From assembly GCF_001267885.1 (NCBI RefSeq), contig NZ_CP012382.1:4265001-4329000 (forward strand): a stretch of 64,000 nucleotides of DNA, in the 5' to 3' direction. Below the pieces are notes generated by a model. The model had not been told where the DNA came from, did no database searches, and saw only the letters and a list, made by a program, of their open reading frames with translations. Position 1 is the stretch's first letter. Every line of letters starts with the position of its first letter. This document shows positions 53,666 through 61,399 of the stretch, piece after piece. The DNA is from Streptomyces ambofaciens ATCC 23877. Its GTDB lineage: Bacteria; Actinomycetota; Actinomycetes; Streptomycetales; Streptomycetaceae. The position numbers were made by a program, and so were the translations under genes.

Positions 53666-54322
53666 ATGCGTTCAGTGAGCGATGACGAGTTCTGGTTCGA
53701 TTCGGACGCCATGGCGGATCCGTGGCGTCCGCCTCATGCTGCCGAAGCAGCCTGGATGCAGGACCAGTTGAGGGAGCTTGCCTGCAAGATCGCGGGTCGG
53801 ATCTCGGCGCGTGGTCAGGAATGCCTGGTCAACGGACACGAACCCTCTGCTATGGCGGAGTTGTTCGCAGACTGGCAGCTCGCCTACCTGCATGCCCTGC
53901 GGCGGGTGCATGAAGCCGCTGAGGCGCTTGCCGCAGAGGCTGCGCTGATGGGCGGGGGAATGGGCGCTACCTATGGCCATCTGGGATCTGCCTGGGGGAT
54001 CTCCAAGCAGGCAGCGCGTAAGAAGTGGCCCGGCGCGGTCGACGACGGCTCGGGGCAACCAGAGAAGATCACGGTGGAAAGGTACGGCGGGGTTGCCGAG
54101 ATCACATACCTTCCAGATCGGTGTGCTTGGGGCTGGGCTGCTCACGGCGACGATGGAACATACCGGGAGGCGGAGGAGGCGTATACCGTCCGGTGGATAG
54201 CCATGAGTGCGGCCGAGGACTTCCTTCGTGATCACGCCGTGCCTTGGGAGGGCGTCGATGTTCCGCATGCGCTTGGCGATCCGAAGGATTGCTGGTGCTG
54301 GGATGACGACGTCTGGGCGTAG
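53666..54322 (+). CDS. Unknown protein with HTH-like segment
   Basis: 218 aa, not recognised. ATG 53666 has no ribosome site; the inverted repeat ends immediately upstream, so it may be leaderless. The helical N-terminal half ends in an HTH-like segment, GHLGSAWGISKQAARKKWPG (about residues 102-121). The C-terminal half is acidic and Trp rich (DPKDCWCWDDDVWA). Last gene of element I before att; possibly a regulator. Confidence 0.6.
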   Translation: MRSVSDDEFWFDSDAMADPWRPPHAAEAAWMQDQLRELACKIAGRISARGQECLVNGHEPSAMAELFADWQLAYLHALRRVHEAAEALAAEAALMGGGMGATYGHLGSAWGISKQAARKKWPGAVDDGSGQPEKITVERYGGVAEITYLPDRCAWGWAAHGDDGTYREAEEAYTVRWIAMSAAEDFLRDHAVPWEGVDVPHALGDPKDCWCWDDDVWA

Positions 54323-54396
54323 GAGCCGAGCAGCGACACGTGACGGCGGTTCCCTCGGTGGAGCTGTGCAGGGGGACTGATCCCTCTTTCGGGTCC

Positions 54397-54417
54397 GGCT
54401 CCCAAATGGCTCCCAAG
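54397..54417 (+). repeat. Integrase arm-type repeat, right end of element I
   Basis: GGCTCCCAAATGGCTCCCAAG, the same double TGGCTCCCA-like unit as at 8391-8412, 67 bases before the right att core. Confidence 0.6.
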
Positions 54418-54437
54418 AGTGCCCCAGAAACCCAGAA

Positions 54438-54468
54438 GGGGCCCGACCCGCAAAGCGGATCAGGCCCC
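54438..54468 (-). terminator. Element-borne terminator hairpin beside attR
   Basis: GGGGCCCGACCCGC (54438-54451), loop AAA, GCGGATCAGGCCCC: 14-bp stem with two G-U pairs. It occupies, beside the right tRNA fragment, the place the 8197-8230 hairpin has beside the left one. Confidence 0.55.
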
Positions 54469-54483
54469 TGACCTGGTGTTTCA

Positions 54484-54528
54484 CTGTCGGGGTGGCGGGA
54501 TTTGAACCCACGACCTCTTCGTCCCGAA
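54484..54528 (-). other. Second att site: 3' half of tRNA-Pro between elements I and II
   Basis: Identical over 45 bp to 8243-8287; the similarity extends with one mismatch to 54470 (GACCTGGTGTTT). To the right the 5' half of a tRNA-Pro does not follow, so this is the junction of two tandem elements, not the original tRNA. Confidence 0.8.
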
Positions 54529-54689
54529 GCAACTTGGGTGGGCGCTCGACCTTGGGCCAGTGTGCTTCTCACCTGCGGCGCCAGTCCATGGGTGCTCGCG
54601 GTTGTCCGCCGCTGTGCGCTGGCGTTGTCACGCAGTTAGACACTCACCTTCCCACGGGCGGTGTCGTAGGGCTCGGCTAAGTTGCCCGC

Positions 54690-54968
54690 ATGACTGACAG
54701 GGATCCGCTTGTGCCGGCACTCACCGGCCTGCTCGTCGACGTCGTGTGGTGGCTGGAGAACTGCGGGGATGAGGAAGTGGATCCCGACTCTGCGGTGAAG
54801 ATGATGGAGAGCCTGGGGTGGGCGCTCCTGCAACTGTCCCCAGACCAACGCCAACGACTCTTGCATGTGCTCGCGGACCTGGCCGAGAGGGAGCAAGATC
54901 CTTCGCGGCGTGAGTTCCTGGACTCGTTCCCCTCCGCGATTGGCATGGTCGAGGAACAGGAGGTCTGA
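54690..54968 (+). CDS. Small acidic helical protein
   Basis: 92 aa, not recognised: acidic and helical (LVPALTGLLVDVVWWLENCG; LLQLSPDQRQRLLHVLADLA). First gene of element II. No catalytic motif. Confidence 0.6.
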   Translation: MTDRDPLVPALTGLLVDVVWWLENCGDEEVDPDSAVKMMESLGWALLQLSPDQRQRLLHVLADLAEREQDPSRREFLDSFPSAIGMVEEQEV

Positions 54969-55155
54969 GCTGGCTGCGACTCAGTTCAGCCACAACTGAT
55001 CACGCGCGGCCGTGACCTGCGGCCGCCCTATCGATCAACGCCCTGACCTGCTGCTGAGCCGTCGGTAGCTGTCGGCGTTGGTCAACGCTGAGTGCCCTTC
55101 CACGGCCCTAGGACGGCCCGGGAGGGCGCTCTGTGTGTGGTACGGCTTCCCGTCA

Positions 55156-55959
55156 CTATTTGCAGTCTCGGCAGATGTCGCGCATGTCCACATCCTCCAA
55201 GCCCTCGGGCCTGTAGCTAGGCACTCCGAGCCGGTCTCCGTCGAGGGACAGTCCTCCGGAATCCGATCGCATGTCGCACGAATAGCCCAAGAAGTAGCAG
55301 TTAATTCCGAAGTGGCTACTTATGGACCTGATGGCCGTATTGGTTGAATTGAGCCAAACCTGATTAGGGCCAGACCAGAGGCTGCCGCCGTGAATTCCGT
55401 GAACATCTCTTAGGTGTGCGGCCATCTCGCGGACCGAGAGGTTTATGCTCATTTCCATTTGCACGTGTGGCAAATCTGCCCGCGCGTCGTTCAGGAAATC
55501 AACAACACCATCCGGGATGCGCAGTCTGTCTTCGGCCAATCGGCAGCATACGTGCTTAACGAAGTACTTCAGTAGGTCTGAGGATCTCTCGCTCCAGTTG
55601 GTGCCGAATATCGCACTCATGCGAACTTCTCCAGTGGATACGATCAGCTCCTCCTCGGTGTGCAGGTACTCGGCGAAGACGTCATAGGCCCTGTCGAACG
55701 CCTGGCTGCGTTCATTGTTGCAGCGTGCGCAAAGAACTTTGGCGAACTTTAGCTTTCCTGAATTAGCGCCCTGGATATATTCTTCACGGCTGGATCCACC
55801 CTTCACGCGTATAACTCCTGCCTTCCAGACGTCCGTCTGGAAGTTTCGGACAACATCAGACCTCTTGTAGCGGTGCTCTCTGGAATCTGCCTCATTTCCG
55901 CACCACCAGCACCTCCCTTGATAGTCGTGTAGTAGTGCATCCGAAACTGAAGTGCTCAT
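55156..55959 (-). CDS. HNH-like endonuclease with zinc-binding cysteines
   Basis: 267 aa from ATG 55959 with GGAGG six bases upstream. GRCWWCGNEADSREHRYKRS, then LCARCNNERSQAFD give two CxxC pairs and a DSREH histidine, as in zinc-HNH nucleases. The rest is unrecognised, with lower GC and more Ile/Asn/Ser than neighbours, a sign of recent transfer. Divergent from the 240-aa gene, 128 nt away; both have the same unusual composition and may work together. Confidence 0.65.
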   Translation of the reverse strand: MSTSVSDALLHDYQGRCWWCGNEADSREHRYKRSDVVRNFQTDVWKAGVIRVKGGSSREEYIQGANSGKLKFAKVLCARCNNERSQAFDRAYDVFAEYLHTEEELIVSTGEVRMSAIFGTNWSERSSDLLKYFVKHVCCRLAEDRLRIPDGVVDFLNDARADLPHVQMEMSINLSVREMAAHLRDVHGIHGGSLWSGPNQVWLNSTNTAIRSISSHFGINCYFLGYSCDMRSDSGGLSLDGDRLGVPSYRPEGLEDVDMRDICRDCK

Positions 55960-56087
55960 CTCGATCCTCCTCGACTCTGACCACATGATGGCACGTGGTA
56001 GGTCTTTCGGTAGCAGCTTTATCGACTCTGTTGGTCAAGGCGCTAGAGACCATGGAGTGCAGGAGTCCGCGGCGGTAGAGTCCCGGT

Positions 56088-56810
56088 GTGACTAAGAGAG
56101 CTAAGCGGCAGGTATCTGACGGTGCTGCGCAAGCGGCCATAGCTGGTGTTGCGACAGGCGCTGGCGCAGTCTTGGGAGGGCCTGCGGGTGCACTTGTGGG
56201 GGCTGTGGCCACACCTGCACTGTCGACCGGGCTGAGACTGCTTTCGGAAACGGTTGCGCGAAAGCGTCAGGAGCGGAGTTCTGAAGTAATTCTTCTGGCG
56301 GCTGGTGCGCTCGGAATAAAAGAGGAAGACTTGGCGGGCATTCTCTTGCAAGATGAACGCCTTCTAGAGCTAGCTGGGAGGGTGATCCTTTCGGCTCAAG
56401 ACATATCACTAGAGGCGAAGCGTCGGGCTTTGGCGCTTGCTCTTGCTGCGGCCGTAGACGACCCCTCGCCAGCGAGACTGGATATCATGGAGCTAGTCCA
56501 TACGGCTCTATCATCCATAGATGCTCCCCATATTCGATTTATGCACGTCATGTCAGAGGCTGAACCTCTGCCGGAACTCCCTGAGCAGCCGATTCATGGG
56601 CAGAGCTATGGAATGTCCGTCGATCAAGTCTCCAAGAGGGATCCAGGGCTAACGGAAGGTGCCTCGGCGATCCTTCAGAAGCTGTTGTCTCTAGGTCTAG
56701 TAGAAAGCGCGTCGAACGGTATAACGTTCGGTGATCGATACAAGGCATATGCGCTCTCACGTCTTGGGTACCGTCTCCTCTCGTTCCTCCGGGATCCGCA
56801 GGTCGAGTGA
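56088..56810 (+). CDS. Unknown protein with Gly/Ala-rich membrane-active N-terminus
   Basis: 240 aa, GTG start. Residues 12-45 (AAQAAIAGVATGAGAVLGGP, then AGALVGAVATPALS) resemble glycine-zipper membrane segments. The remainder is helical with two possible winged-helix-like segments (about 165-235: GASAILQKLLSLGLVESASN, then GITFGDRYKAYALSRLGYRL). No known family recognised. Low-GC codon use like its divergent HNH neighbour. An effector of a two-gene defence or toxin-like module is possible but unproven. Confidence 0.6.
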   Translation: MTKRAKRQVSDGAAQAAIAGVATGAGAVLGGPAGALVGAVATPALSTGLRLLSETVARKRQERSSEVILLAAGALGIKEEDLAGILLQDERLLELAGRVILSAQDISLEAKRRALALALAAAVDDPSPARLDIMELVHTALSSIDAPHIRFMHVMSEAEPLPELPEQPIHGQSYGMSVDQVSKRDPGLTEGASAILQKLLSLGLVESASNGITFGDRYKAYALSRLGYRLLSFLRDPQVE

Positions 56811-57140
56811 GTGAGAAGGTCGGCGGAGCGGCTTTGGGCTGGAGCTGCTTTGGGGCGAGTGATCTTGGCCCCGTAAGCTGATGGCGAGTCGGGCAGTCTG
56901 TGGACCTGCCCGTTAAAGCACGACGTTGGGGCCAAGATCTTAGAGGCTCGCCCCAAAGTGGCTGCCTAAAGCCGTGGAGCCGACCGCCCCAGCCACAGAG
57001 GGTGTCTCCCCACTTCATGCCCGCAGCCGCCGAGCGCGCCGCCGGGCGCGGCCAGCCGGGGCGAAGACAGGAGGCGGGCCGCGCCGTAGAGGCGGCGCGC
57101 GCCCGCGCCGTGCGCGGGCCTTGATGAAGTAGAGAAAGTC
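56811..57140. other. Intergenic region with nested inverted repeats
   Basis: No gene. Holds the structured element at 56848-56958 and then 180 bases of very GC-rich DNA with short GCC/CGC repeats up to the Nudix gene. Confidence 0.6.
56848..56958. other. Nested three-stem palindrome (111 nt)
   Basis: Outer stem CTTTGGGGCGAG (56848-56859) with CTCGCCCCAAAG (56947-56958). Middle stem GATCTTGGCCCC (56861-56872) with GGGGCCAAGATC (56928-56939). Inner hairpin CGGGCAG (56890-56896) with CTGCCCG (56906-56912). All three stems are perfect. Candidate structured origin (single-strand or double-strand origin, oriT-like) or structured RNA. Confidence 0.75.
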
Positions 57141-57593
57141 TTATCCCGCTGGGATGAGGTGCTTGCCGTCGTGACTCCGCACGTGGGGACCAGCTCCGTC
57201 TAGGGCGTCCAAGAGCCTGATCGCGTAGACCTCGGCCATGCGCTCGCTGACTTCGTCGGGCGTGAGCCACGAGACAGCCGTCGACTCGCTGGACGTGCGC
57301 TCGACCCCGCCGGACGGCTTGCACCGGAAGACCAGGGCCACGATGCCTCGGGTGGTGTTCTTGTAGACGCCGGTGAGCTCGTCGACCTCGACGCGGATGC
57401 CTGTCTCTTCCCAGACTTCGCGGGCTACGCCGGTCTCCGGGGTCTCGTCCAGTTCGAGTACACCGCCGGGGAGCTCCCAGGTGCCGTTGTCGGCTCGGCG
57501 GATCGCCAGGAGACGCCCGTCTTCGCGCACCACCACTCCAGCAACGGATACGGAGTGCAGCGGCGGCGACGTGGCTTCCTGTGGTTGACTCAT
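57141..57593 (-). CDS. Nudix hydrolase (Pif-like)
   Basis: 150 aa from ATG 57593. Nudix box GGVLELDETPETGVAREVWE followed by ETG is complete, after VSVAGVVVREDGRLLAIRRA. pSAM2 encodes a Nudix protein (Pif, immunity to redundant transfer) at a comparable place. It is divergent from the GntR gene, and its start codon lies inside the shared operator motif, so the GntR protein probably represses it. Confidence 0.85.
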   Translation of the reverse strand: MSQPQEATSPPLHSVSVAGVVVREDGRLLAIRRADNGTWELPGGVLELDETPETGVAREVWEETGIRVEVDELTGVYKNTTRGIVALVFRCKPSGGVERTSSESTAVSWLTPDEVSERMAEVYAIRLLDALDGAGPHVRSHDGKHLIPAG

Positions 57594-57602
57594 GTACAGG
57601 AG
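57584..57602. promoter_or_regulatory. KorSA-type operator, site 1
   Basis: GTTGACTCATGTACAGGAG overlaps the Nudix start codon and lies 22 nt upstream of the GntR start. The same 19-mer with one change occurs at 58452-58470, as expected for two targets of one repressor. Confidence 0.65.
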
Positions 57603-57623
57603 CATAGGAGGCAGAGAAGGACT

Positions 57624-58403
57624 ATGGGAACCACGGTAGAAGGGGGCAGGTCGGGGCCTCGATACGTGCAGATCGCGGACGAGATCGTGCAGCAGATCCG
57701 GGCTGGTGTCCTCAAGCCCGGCGACATGGTGCCAAGTGAATCGGAGCTCGTCGATCGCTACGGCGTGTCCGGCGGCACAATCCGCAAGGCCATGGTCGAG
57801 GTGCGAGCGAGCGGACTCGTCGAGACCCGGCACGGCAAAGGCTCGATCGTGAAGGACCGGCCGCCGGTACGGCACCGCTCCTCCGACCGCTTCCGGCGCT
57901 CGCTCCGCCAGGGCGGCAAGGCCGCCTACCTCGCCGAGTCCGCGCAGTCCGGAGCCACGGCCAAGGTGAGCGTCCTCTACATCGGCCCCATGGAGGCCCC
58001 CGCGGACGCCGCCCAGCGACTGGGCGTCCCCGCCGGCACTCAGGTGCTCGCCCGGCGGCGCCTCTACTTCCGCAACGGCACCCCGGTCGAGACCGCCTCC
58101 TCCTACCTCCCGTGGGACGTCGTCAAGGACATCCCCGAGCTGTTCGCCGAGAACCCCGGCGGCGGTGGCATCTACGCCCGACTCGAAGACCACGGGCACG
58201 AGTTCGCCGAGTTCGTCGAGACGCTGCAAGCACGGCCGGCCTCTAAGGCGGAAGCCACCGAACTGGCTCTCAGCCCAGGCGCCCCGGTCGTTCACCTGAT
58301 CCGGGAAGCCCGCACCACGGCCGGGCTCGTCGTCGAGGTCTGCGACACCCTCATGGCCGCTGACCAGTTCGTTTTCGAGTACCGGATCCCAGCAGCCGAC
58401 TGA
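57624..58403 (+). CDS. GntR-family repressor (KorSA-like)
   Basis: 259 aa from ATG 57624 (GAAGGA upstream). N-terminal GntR winged helix: YVQIADEIVQQIRAGVLKPG, then VPSESELVDRYGVSGGTIRK, then GLVETRHGKGSIV. The C-terminal ligand-binding domain is of UTRA type (about 100-255, ending FVFEYRIPAAD). This is the KorSA/TraR class that holds AICE transfer and replication genes silent. Operator-like sites lie upstream of itself, of the Nudix gene and of the downstream transfer genes. Confidence 0.88.
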   Translation: MGTTVEGGRSGPRYVQIADEIVQQIRAGVLKPGDMVPSESELVDRYGVSGGTIRKAMVEVRASGLVETRHGKGSIVKDRPPVRHRSSDRFRRSLRQGGKAAYLAESAQSGATAKVSVLYIGPMEAPADAAQRLGVPAGTQVLARRRLYFRNGTPVETASSYLPWDVVKDIPELFAENPGGGGIYARLEDHGHEFAEFVETLQARPASKAEATELALSPGAPVVHLIREARTTAGLVVEVCDTLMAADQFVFEYRIPAAD

Positions 58404-58451
58404 CGACCGCTCAACTCCTCACAGCCCGTCGCGAGTTCTCTGTCGCGGCGG

Positions 58452-58530
58452 GTTGACTCATGTATAGGAGTGGTGTACTCTTCTTCATGTCACTCATATA
58501 CATGAGTGACGGAGTCCAGCCTCTATAGAG
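58452..58530 (+). promoter_or_regulatory. Promoter of transfer operon with three operator-like sites
   Basis: TTGACT (58453-58458), a 17-bp spacer and TACTCT (58476-58481) form a good promoter. The GntR motif fills the spacer. Downstream are ACTCAT-ATAC-ATGAGT (58492-58507) and CTCTATAGAG (58521-58530), likely additional operators before the GTG at 58543. Confidence 0.7.
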
Positions 58531-58542
58531 GAGTGATCCGCT

Positions 58543-58893
58543 GTGCGTCAGATCCCCGTCGACACCTCCGCCGCAACCGTGATGGTCGCCAAGACTCCGG
58601 AGCCGAAGGTGAAGGACCGCCGGACCGGTGAGCTGGCCGTCGACGCCGAGACCGGTGCCAAGCTCATGACCGTGAACGTGATGTTCGCGGCCAACGACGA
58701 AGTCGAGATTCTGTCCGTGACCGTCCCGGAGACCGGTATCTCCGGTGAACTGGCCATGGGTACCCCGGTCGCGCTGACGGGGCTCATCGCCCGGCCGTGG
58801 GAGAACGAGTTCAACGGCCAGAAGCGGCACGGCATCGCGTTCCGCGCGGTCGCGGTCACGTCGCTGACCGCTGCGGGCTCGAAGGCTGCCTGA
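58543..58893 (+). CDS. SCO3933-family AICE regulatory protein
   Basis: 116 aa, GTG start behind GAGGAG. An all-beta protein with a pattern (VMVAKTPEPKVKDRRTGELA; GTPVALTGLIARPWENEFNG; RHGIAFRAVAVTSL) known from the SCO3933 family found just upstream of tra in AICEs. OB-fold-like strands suggest single-strand DNA binding, but that is inference. First gene of the operon, 2 nt before the pump gene. Confidence 0.75.
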   Translation: MRQIPVDTSAATVMVAKTPEPKVKDRRTGELAVDAETGAKLMTVNVMFAANDEVEILSVTVPETGISGELAMGTPVALTGLIARPWENEFNGQKRHGIAFRAVAVTSLTAAGSKAA

Positions 58894-58895
58894 TC

Positions 58896-60251
58896 ATGAC
58901 GTGGTTCATGGTCGCTGTGGTTGTGGTCGTCGCTGCTGCGGGTCTCCTGCGGTGGCGGCGCCCCGCCTGGTACTGGCTCACCTTCGGGGCCCTGGTCGCG
59001 ACGGTGCGGGTCCTGGTCCGCTACGCCTCGGTCATGGAAGCGTGCGGGCTGACGGTCCCGCCCTCACGCTGGCGGCTGGCTCTGGCCCGGATGGCGAATC
59101 GGCCGGCGCCTGAGTCCCGGCCGCCGCGCATCTTGCGGTTACGTCCCACTCGTACCGGCCTGGTCCTGCGGCTCAAGCTCCGGCCGGGACAGGATGCCTT
59201 CGACGTGGCCGCCACCACCGACCGACTCCGCCACTCCTTCGGCGTCTACGGCGTCACCTCCCGTGAACTGCGCTCAGGTGTGGTCGAGGTGCGGATGACC
59301 GGCTACGACGTCCTCCAGCGGGTGCAGATGCCCGCCACAGCCGAGACGCGGCCGATGCGCATCCCTGTGGCGCTGCGGGAGGACGGTGCGGTGCACTACC
59401 GCGACTACCGTGCCGTCCCGCACGGTCTGACCCTGGGGGCCACGGAGTCCGGGAAGTCCGTCTACCAGCGCAATCTGGTCGCCGGGCTCGCTCCGCACCA
59501 TGTTGCCCTGGTCGGCATCGACTGCAAGCAAGGCGTGGAACTGTTCCCGCTGGCCCGCCGGTTCTCCGCGCTCGCCGACAACCCCGACACCGCCCTCGAT
59601 CTCCTCGAAGCGCTCGTCGGACACATGGAGGACGTCTACCAGCTCATCCGGGCCGAGCAGCGCATCAGCGTCGCCGTGCCGGATGCGGAGATCGCCGCCG
59701 ATATCTGGGACCTGCGCGAGGACCTGCGGCCAGTGCCGGTCGTGGTCCTGGTCGACGAGGTCGCCGAACTCGCTCTCTTCGCCACCAAGGACGAAGAGAA
59801 GCGCCGCGACCGCATCATCACTGCCTTGGTCCGCCTCGCCCAGCTCGGCCGCGCCGCTGGCATCTACCTCGAAATCTGCGGGCAGCGCTTCGGCTCCGAA
59901 CTCGGCAAGGGAATCACCATGCTCCGTGCCCAGCTCACCGGCCGTACCGCCCACCGCGTCAACGACGAAACGTCCGCGAACATGGCCTTCGGTGACGTGT
60001 CACCCGATGCCGTCCTGGCTGCCATCCAGATCCCCACCGACACACCCGGCGTCGCTGTCACCGGTGACTCGACAGGCGGCTGGGCCCGTATCCGCGCCCC
60101 GCACACCACGCTGCGCGAGGCCGTGAACATCTGCAACAAGCACGCCGACCGCACACCTGATGTGCCCGCGCTGGCCGCCTTCCGGCCTGCCCTCGCCCCG
60201 CTGCCCCAGGCCCGGGTGCCGCTGTCCAAGACAGCCCCCGCCACCGCCTGA
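58896..60251 (+). CDS. FtsK/SpoIIIE-type transfer pump (TraSA-like)
   Basis: 451 aa from ATG 58896. N-terminal membrane helix (MVAVVVVVAAAGLLRW), then the motor: Walker A LGATESGKSVYQRNLVAG (about residue 181), Walker B VPVVVLVDEVAELALF (about 285), and an arginine-rich LAQLGRAAGIYLEICGQR region. Such single hexameric pumps move double-stranded DNA between mycelia in Streptomyces conjugation. It could also move element I. Confidence 0.9.
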   Translation: MTWFMVAVVVVVAAAGLLRWRRPAWYWLTFGALVATVRVLVRYASVMEACGLTVPPSRWRLALARMANRPAPESRPPRILRLRPTRTGLVLRLKLRPGQDAFDVAATTDRLRHSFGVYGVTSRELRSGVVEVRMTGYDVLQRVQMPATAETRPMRIPVALREDGAVHYRDYRAVPHGLTLGATESGKSVYQRNLVAGLAPHHVALVGIDCKQGVELFPLARRFSALADNPDTALDLLEALVGHMEDVYQLIRAEQRISVAVPDAEIAADIWDLREDLRPVPVVVLVDEVAELALFATKDEEKRRDRIITALVRLAQLGRAAGIYLEICGQRFGSELGKGITMLRAQLTGRTAHRVNDETSANMAFGDVSPDAVLAAIQIPTDTPGVAVTGDSTGGWARIRAPHTTLREAVNICNKHADRTPDVPALAAFRPALAPLPQARVPLSKTAPATA

Positions 60252-60333
60252 CCTACCCGCTCCTCGGTCGGCGCGACCACCCTTCGTGCCAGCTCCCTAC
60301 CCCTCCCATGCCTGAAGACAGGAAGGAGACGTG

Positions 60334-61008
60334 ATGGCCCGCCCCGCTCTCCGCATCGACGCCGTGCTCGTCCAGGCCGTCATCGCCGGGGCACTGTCCT
60401 TCGCCCACCTTCACGACCTGGCCGCCGCTGCCGGACAGGACGGCTGGAAAGCCTGGGCCTACCCCGTCTCGGTCGACCTGCTCCTGGTCGCAGCCTGGCG
60501 CCGACTGCGCACCGACGGACCGTCCCGGCTGGCCTGGTCCTGGTTCGTCATCGCCCTGGTCGCCTCGCTCGGCGCCAACGTCGCCACCGCCGGACTCCTC
60601 GACCTGAACGACGTCCCGGCCTGGCTTCGCATCCTCGTCGCCGCCTGGCCCGCCCTGGCCTTCATGGGCGGCACCCTCCTCGCCCACACCGCCACCCACC
60701 ACGAGCCGGAAGCGCCGGCACCCACCCAACCGGCGCCCGAACCCCCGGCCTTCACGGACGAACACGACCTCGTGCGCGTGGACGACACCGAAGAACCCCC
60801 GGAACTCCCCGCACCCGGACTCCAGCAGGCCCCGGCTCCGCCCGCGGTTCCCGCCCCGCCGGTCCCGGCTGCACTGATCGACCACGCCCGCAAGGTCGCC
60901 GCCGACCACGAACACCGCACCGGCAGCCCTATCGACACCGACACACTCCGCACCCGCCTCGGCGTCCCGCCCCAGCTCGCCGACGCCATCGCCGCCCAGC
61001 TCGCCTGA
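60334..61008 (+). CDS. DUF2637/SpdB-like spread protein
   Basis: 224 aa, ATG behind GGAAGGAG. Four membrane helices in the first 115 residues (VLVQAVIAGALSFAHLHDLA; AWSWFVIALVASLGANVATA; LRILVAAWPALAFMGGTLLA among them), a Pro/Glu-rich linker, and a C-terminal helix-turn-helix-like end (TDTLRTRLGVPPQLADAIA). Spd proteins support intramycelial spread of the element. Confidence 0.8.
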   Translation: MARPALRIDAVLVQAVIAGALSFAHLHDLAAAAGQDGWKAWAYPVSVDLLLVAAWRRLRTDGPSRLAWSWFVIALVASLGANVATAGLLDLNDVPAWLRILVAAWPALAFMGGTLLAHTATHHEPEAPAPTQPAPEPPAFTDEHDLVRVDDTEEPPELPAPGLQQAPAPPAVPAPPVPAALIDHARKVAADHEHRTGSPIDTDTLRTRLGVPPQLADAIAAQLA

Positions 61009-61030
61009 CCCGAAAGGAGAACGACGCCTC

Positions 61031-61222
61031 ATGCCTGCCCGCGACCACTTCCACTCCGTGATGCGGATCGGCCCCGTGCAGATCGGCACCCACCGCGACC
61101 GCCACGGCCGCACCAAGCACGCCGCCGTGTGCACCAACGACCGCTGCGGCTGGTCCGCCGACTACACCGCCCAGTCCGCCGCACAGCTCGCCGCCCGCAC
61201 CCACCGCTGCAAGGTCAGCTAG
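61031..61222 (+). CDS. Mobile element transfer protein with Cys/His motif
   Basis: 63 aa. AAVCTNDRCGWSADYTAQSA plus a distal HRC gives a small zinc-finger-like fold. The family is annotated widely as a mobile-element transfer protein in AICEs. RBS AAAGGAG. In the Spd operon. Confidence 0.75.
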   Translation: MPARDHFHSVMRIGPVQIGTHRDRHGRTKHAAVCTNDRCGWSADYTAQSAAQLAARTHRCKVS

Positions 61223-61231
61223 GAGGCCCCC

Positions 61232-61387
61232 GTGGACGTCCCGCTCTGGTTCGCCCTGCTCTGCGTCGGAGTCCTCGGCGTCAAGCTCATCCGCCCGCCC
61301 TGGTGGCTCATCGCCGTTCTCCTCCTCGGCGGCTACCTCCTCGCCGACAGCCTCCTGGCCCCGGTCATCGACACCGCCGTCAAGTAA
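61232..61387 (+). CDS. 51-aa two-helix membrane protein
   Basis: GTG 61232 behind AGGAGG, 9 nt after the previous stop. Two hydrophobic helices (PLWFALLCVGVLGVKLI; WWLIAVLLLGGYLLADSLLA) joined by a short RPP turn. Part of the Spd operon; small membrane proteins are usual at this place. Function unknown. Confidence 0.75.
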   Translation: MDVPLWFALLCVGVLGVKLIRPPWWLIAVLLLGGYLLADSLLAPVIDTAVK

Positions 61388-61399
61388 GGAGATCCGCCC

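Larger units (their letters stand above)
8243..54528. mobile_element. Integrative element I (46 kb) in tRNA-Pro, probably mobilizable
   Basis: Bounded by two identical 45-bp direct repeats (8243-8287 and 54484-54528) that are the 3' half of a minus-strand tRNA-Pro. TGGCTCCCA arm-type repeats lie just inside both ends. The integrase gene sits at the right end, about 1.4 kb from att. It encodes its own relaxase, MobC, replication-like proteins, excisionase and integrase. I found no FtsK/TraSA or type IV secretion gene inside, so transfer probably needs a helper, possibly the adjacent AICE. Cargo (8.5-44.5 kb) is defence genes plus a metabolic operon. Confidence 0.85.

Noticed and set aside
53398..53685. 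Frame with repeated CDxxGCPH-like residues as a zinc-finger protein
   Set aside because: The apparent motif is a by-product of the two DNA operator repeats; no ribosome site, and it overlaps the next gene.
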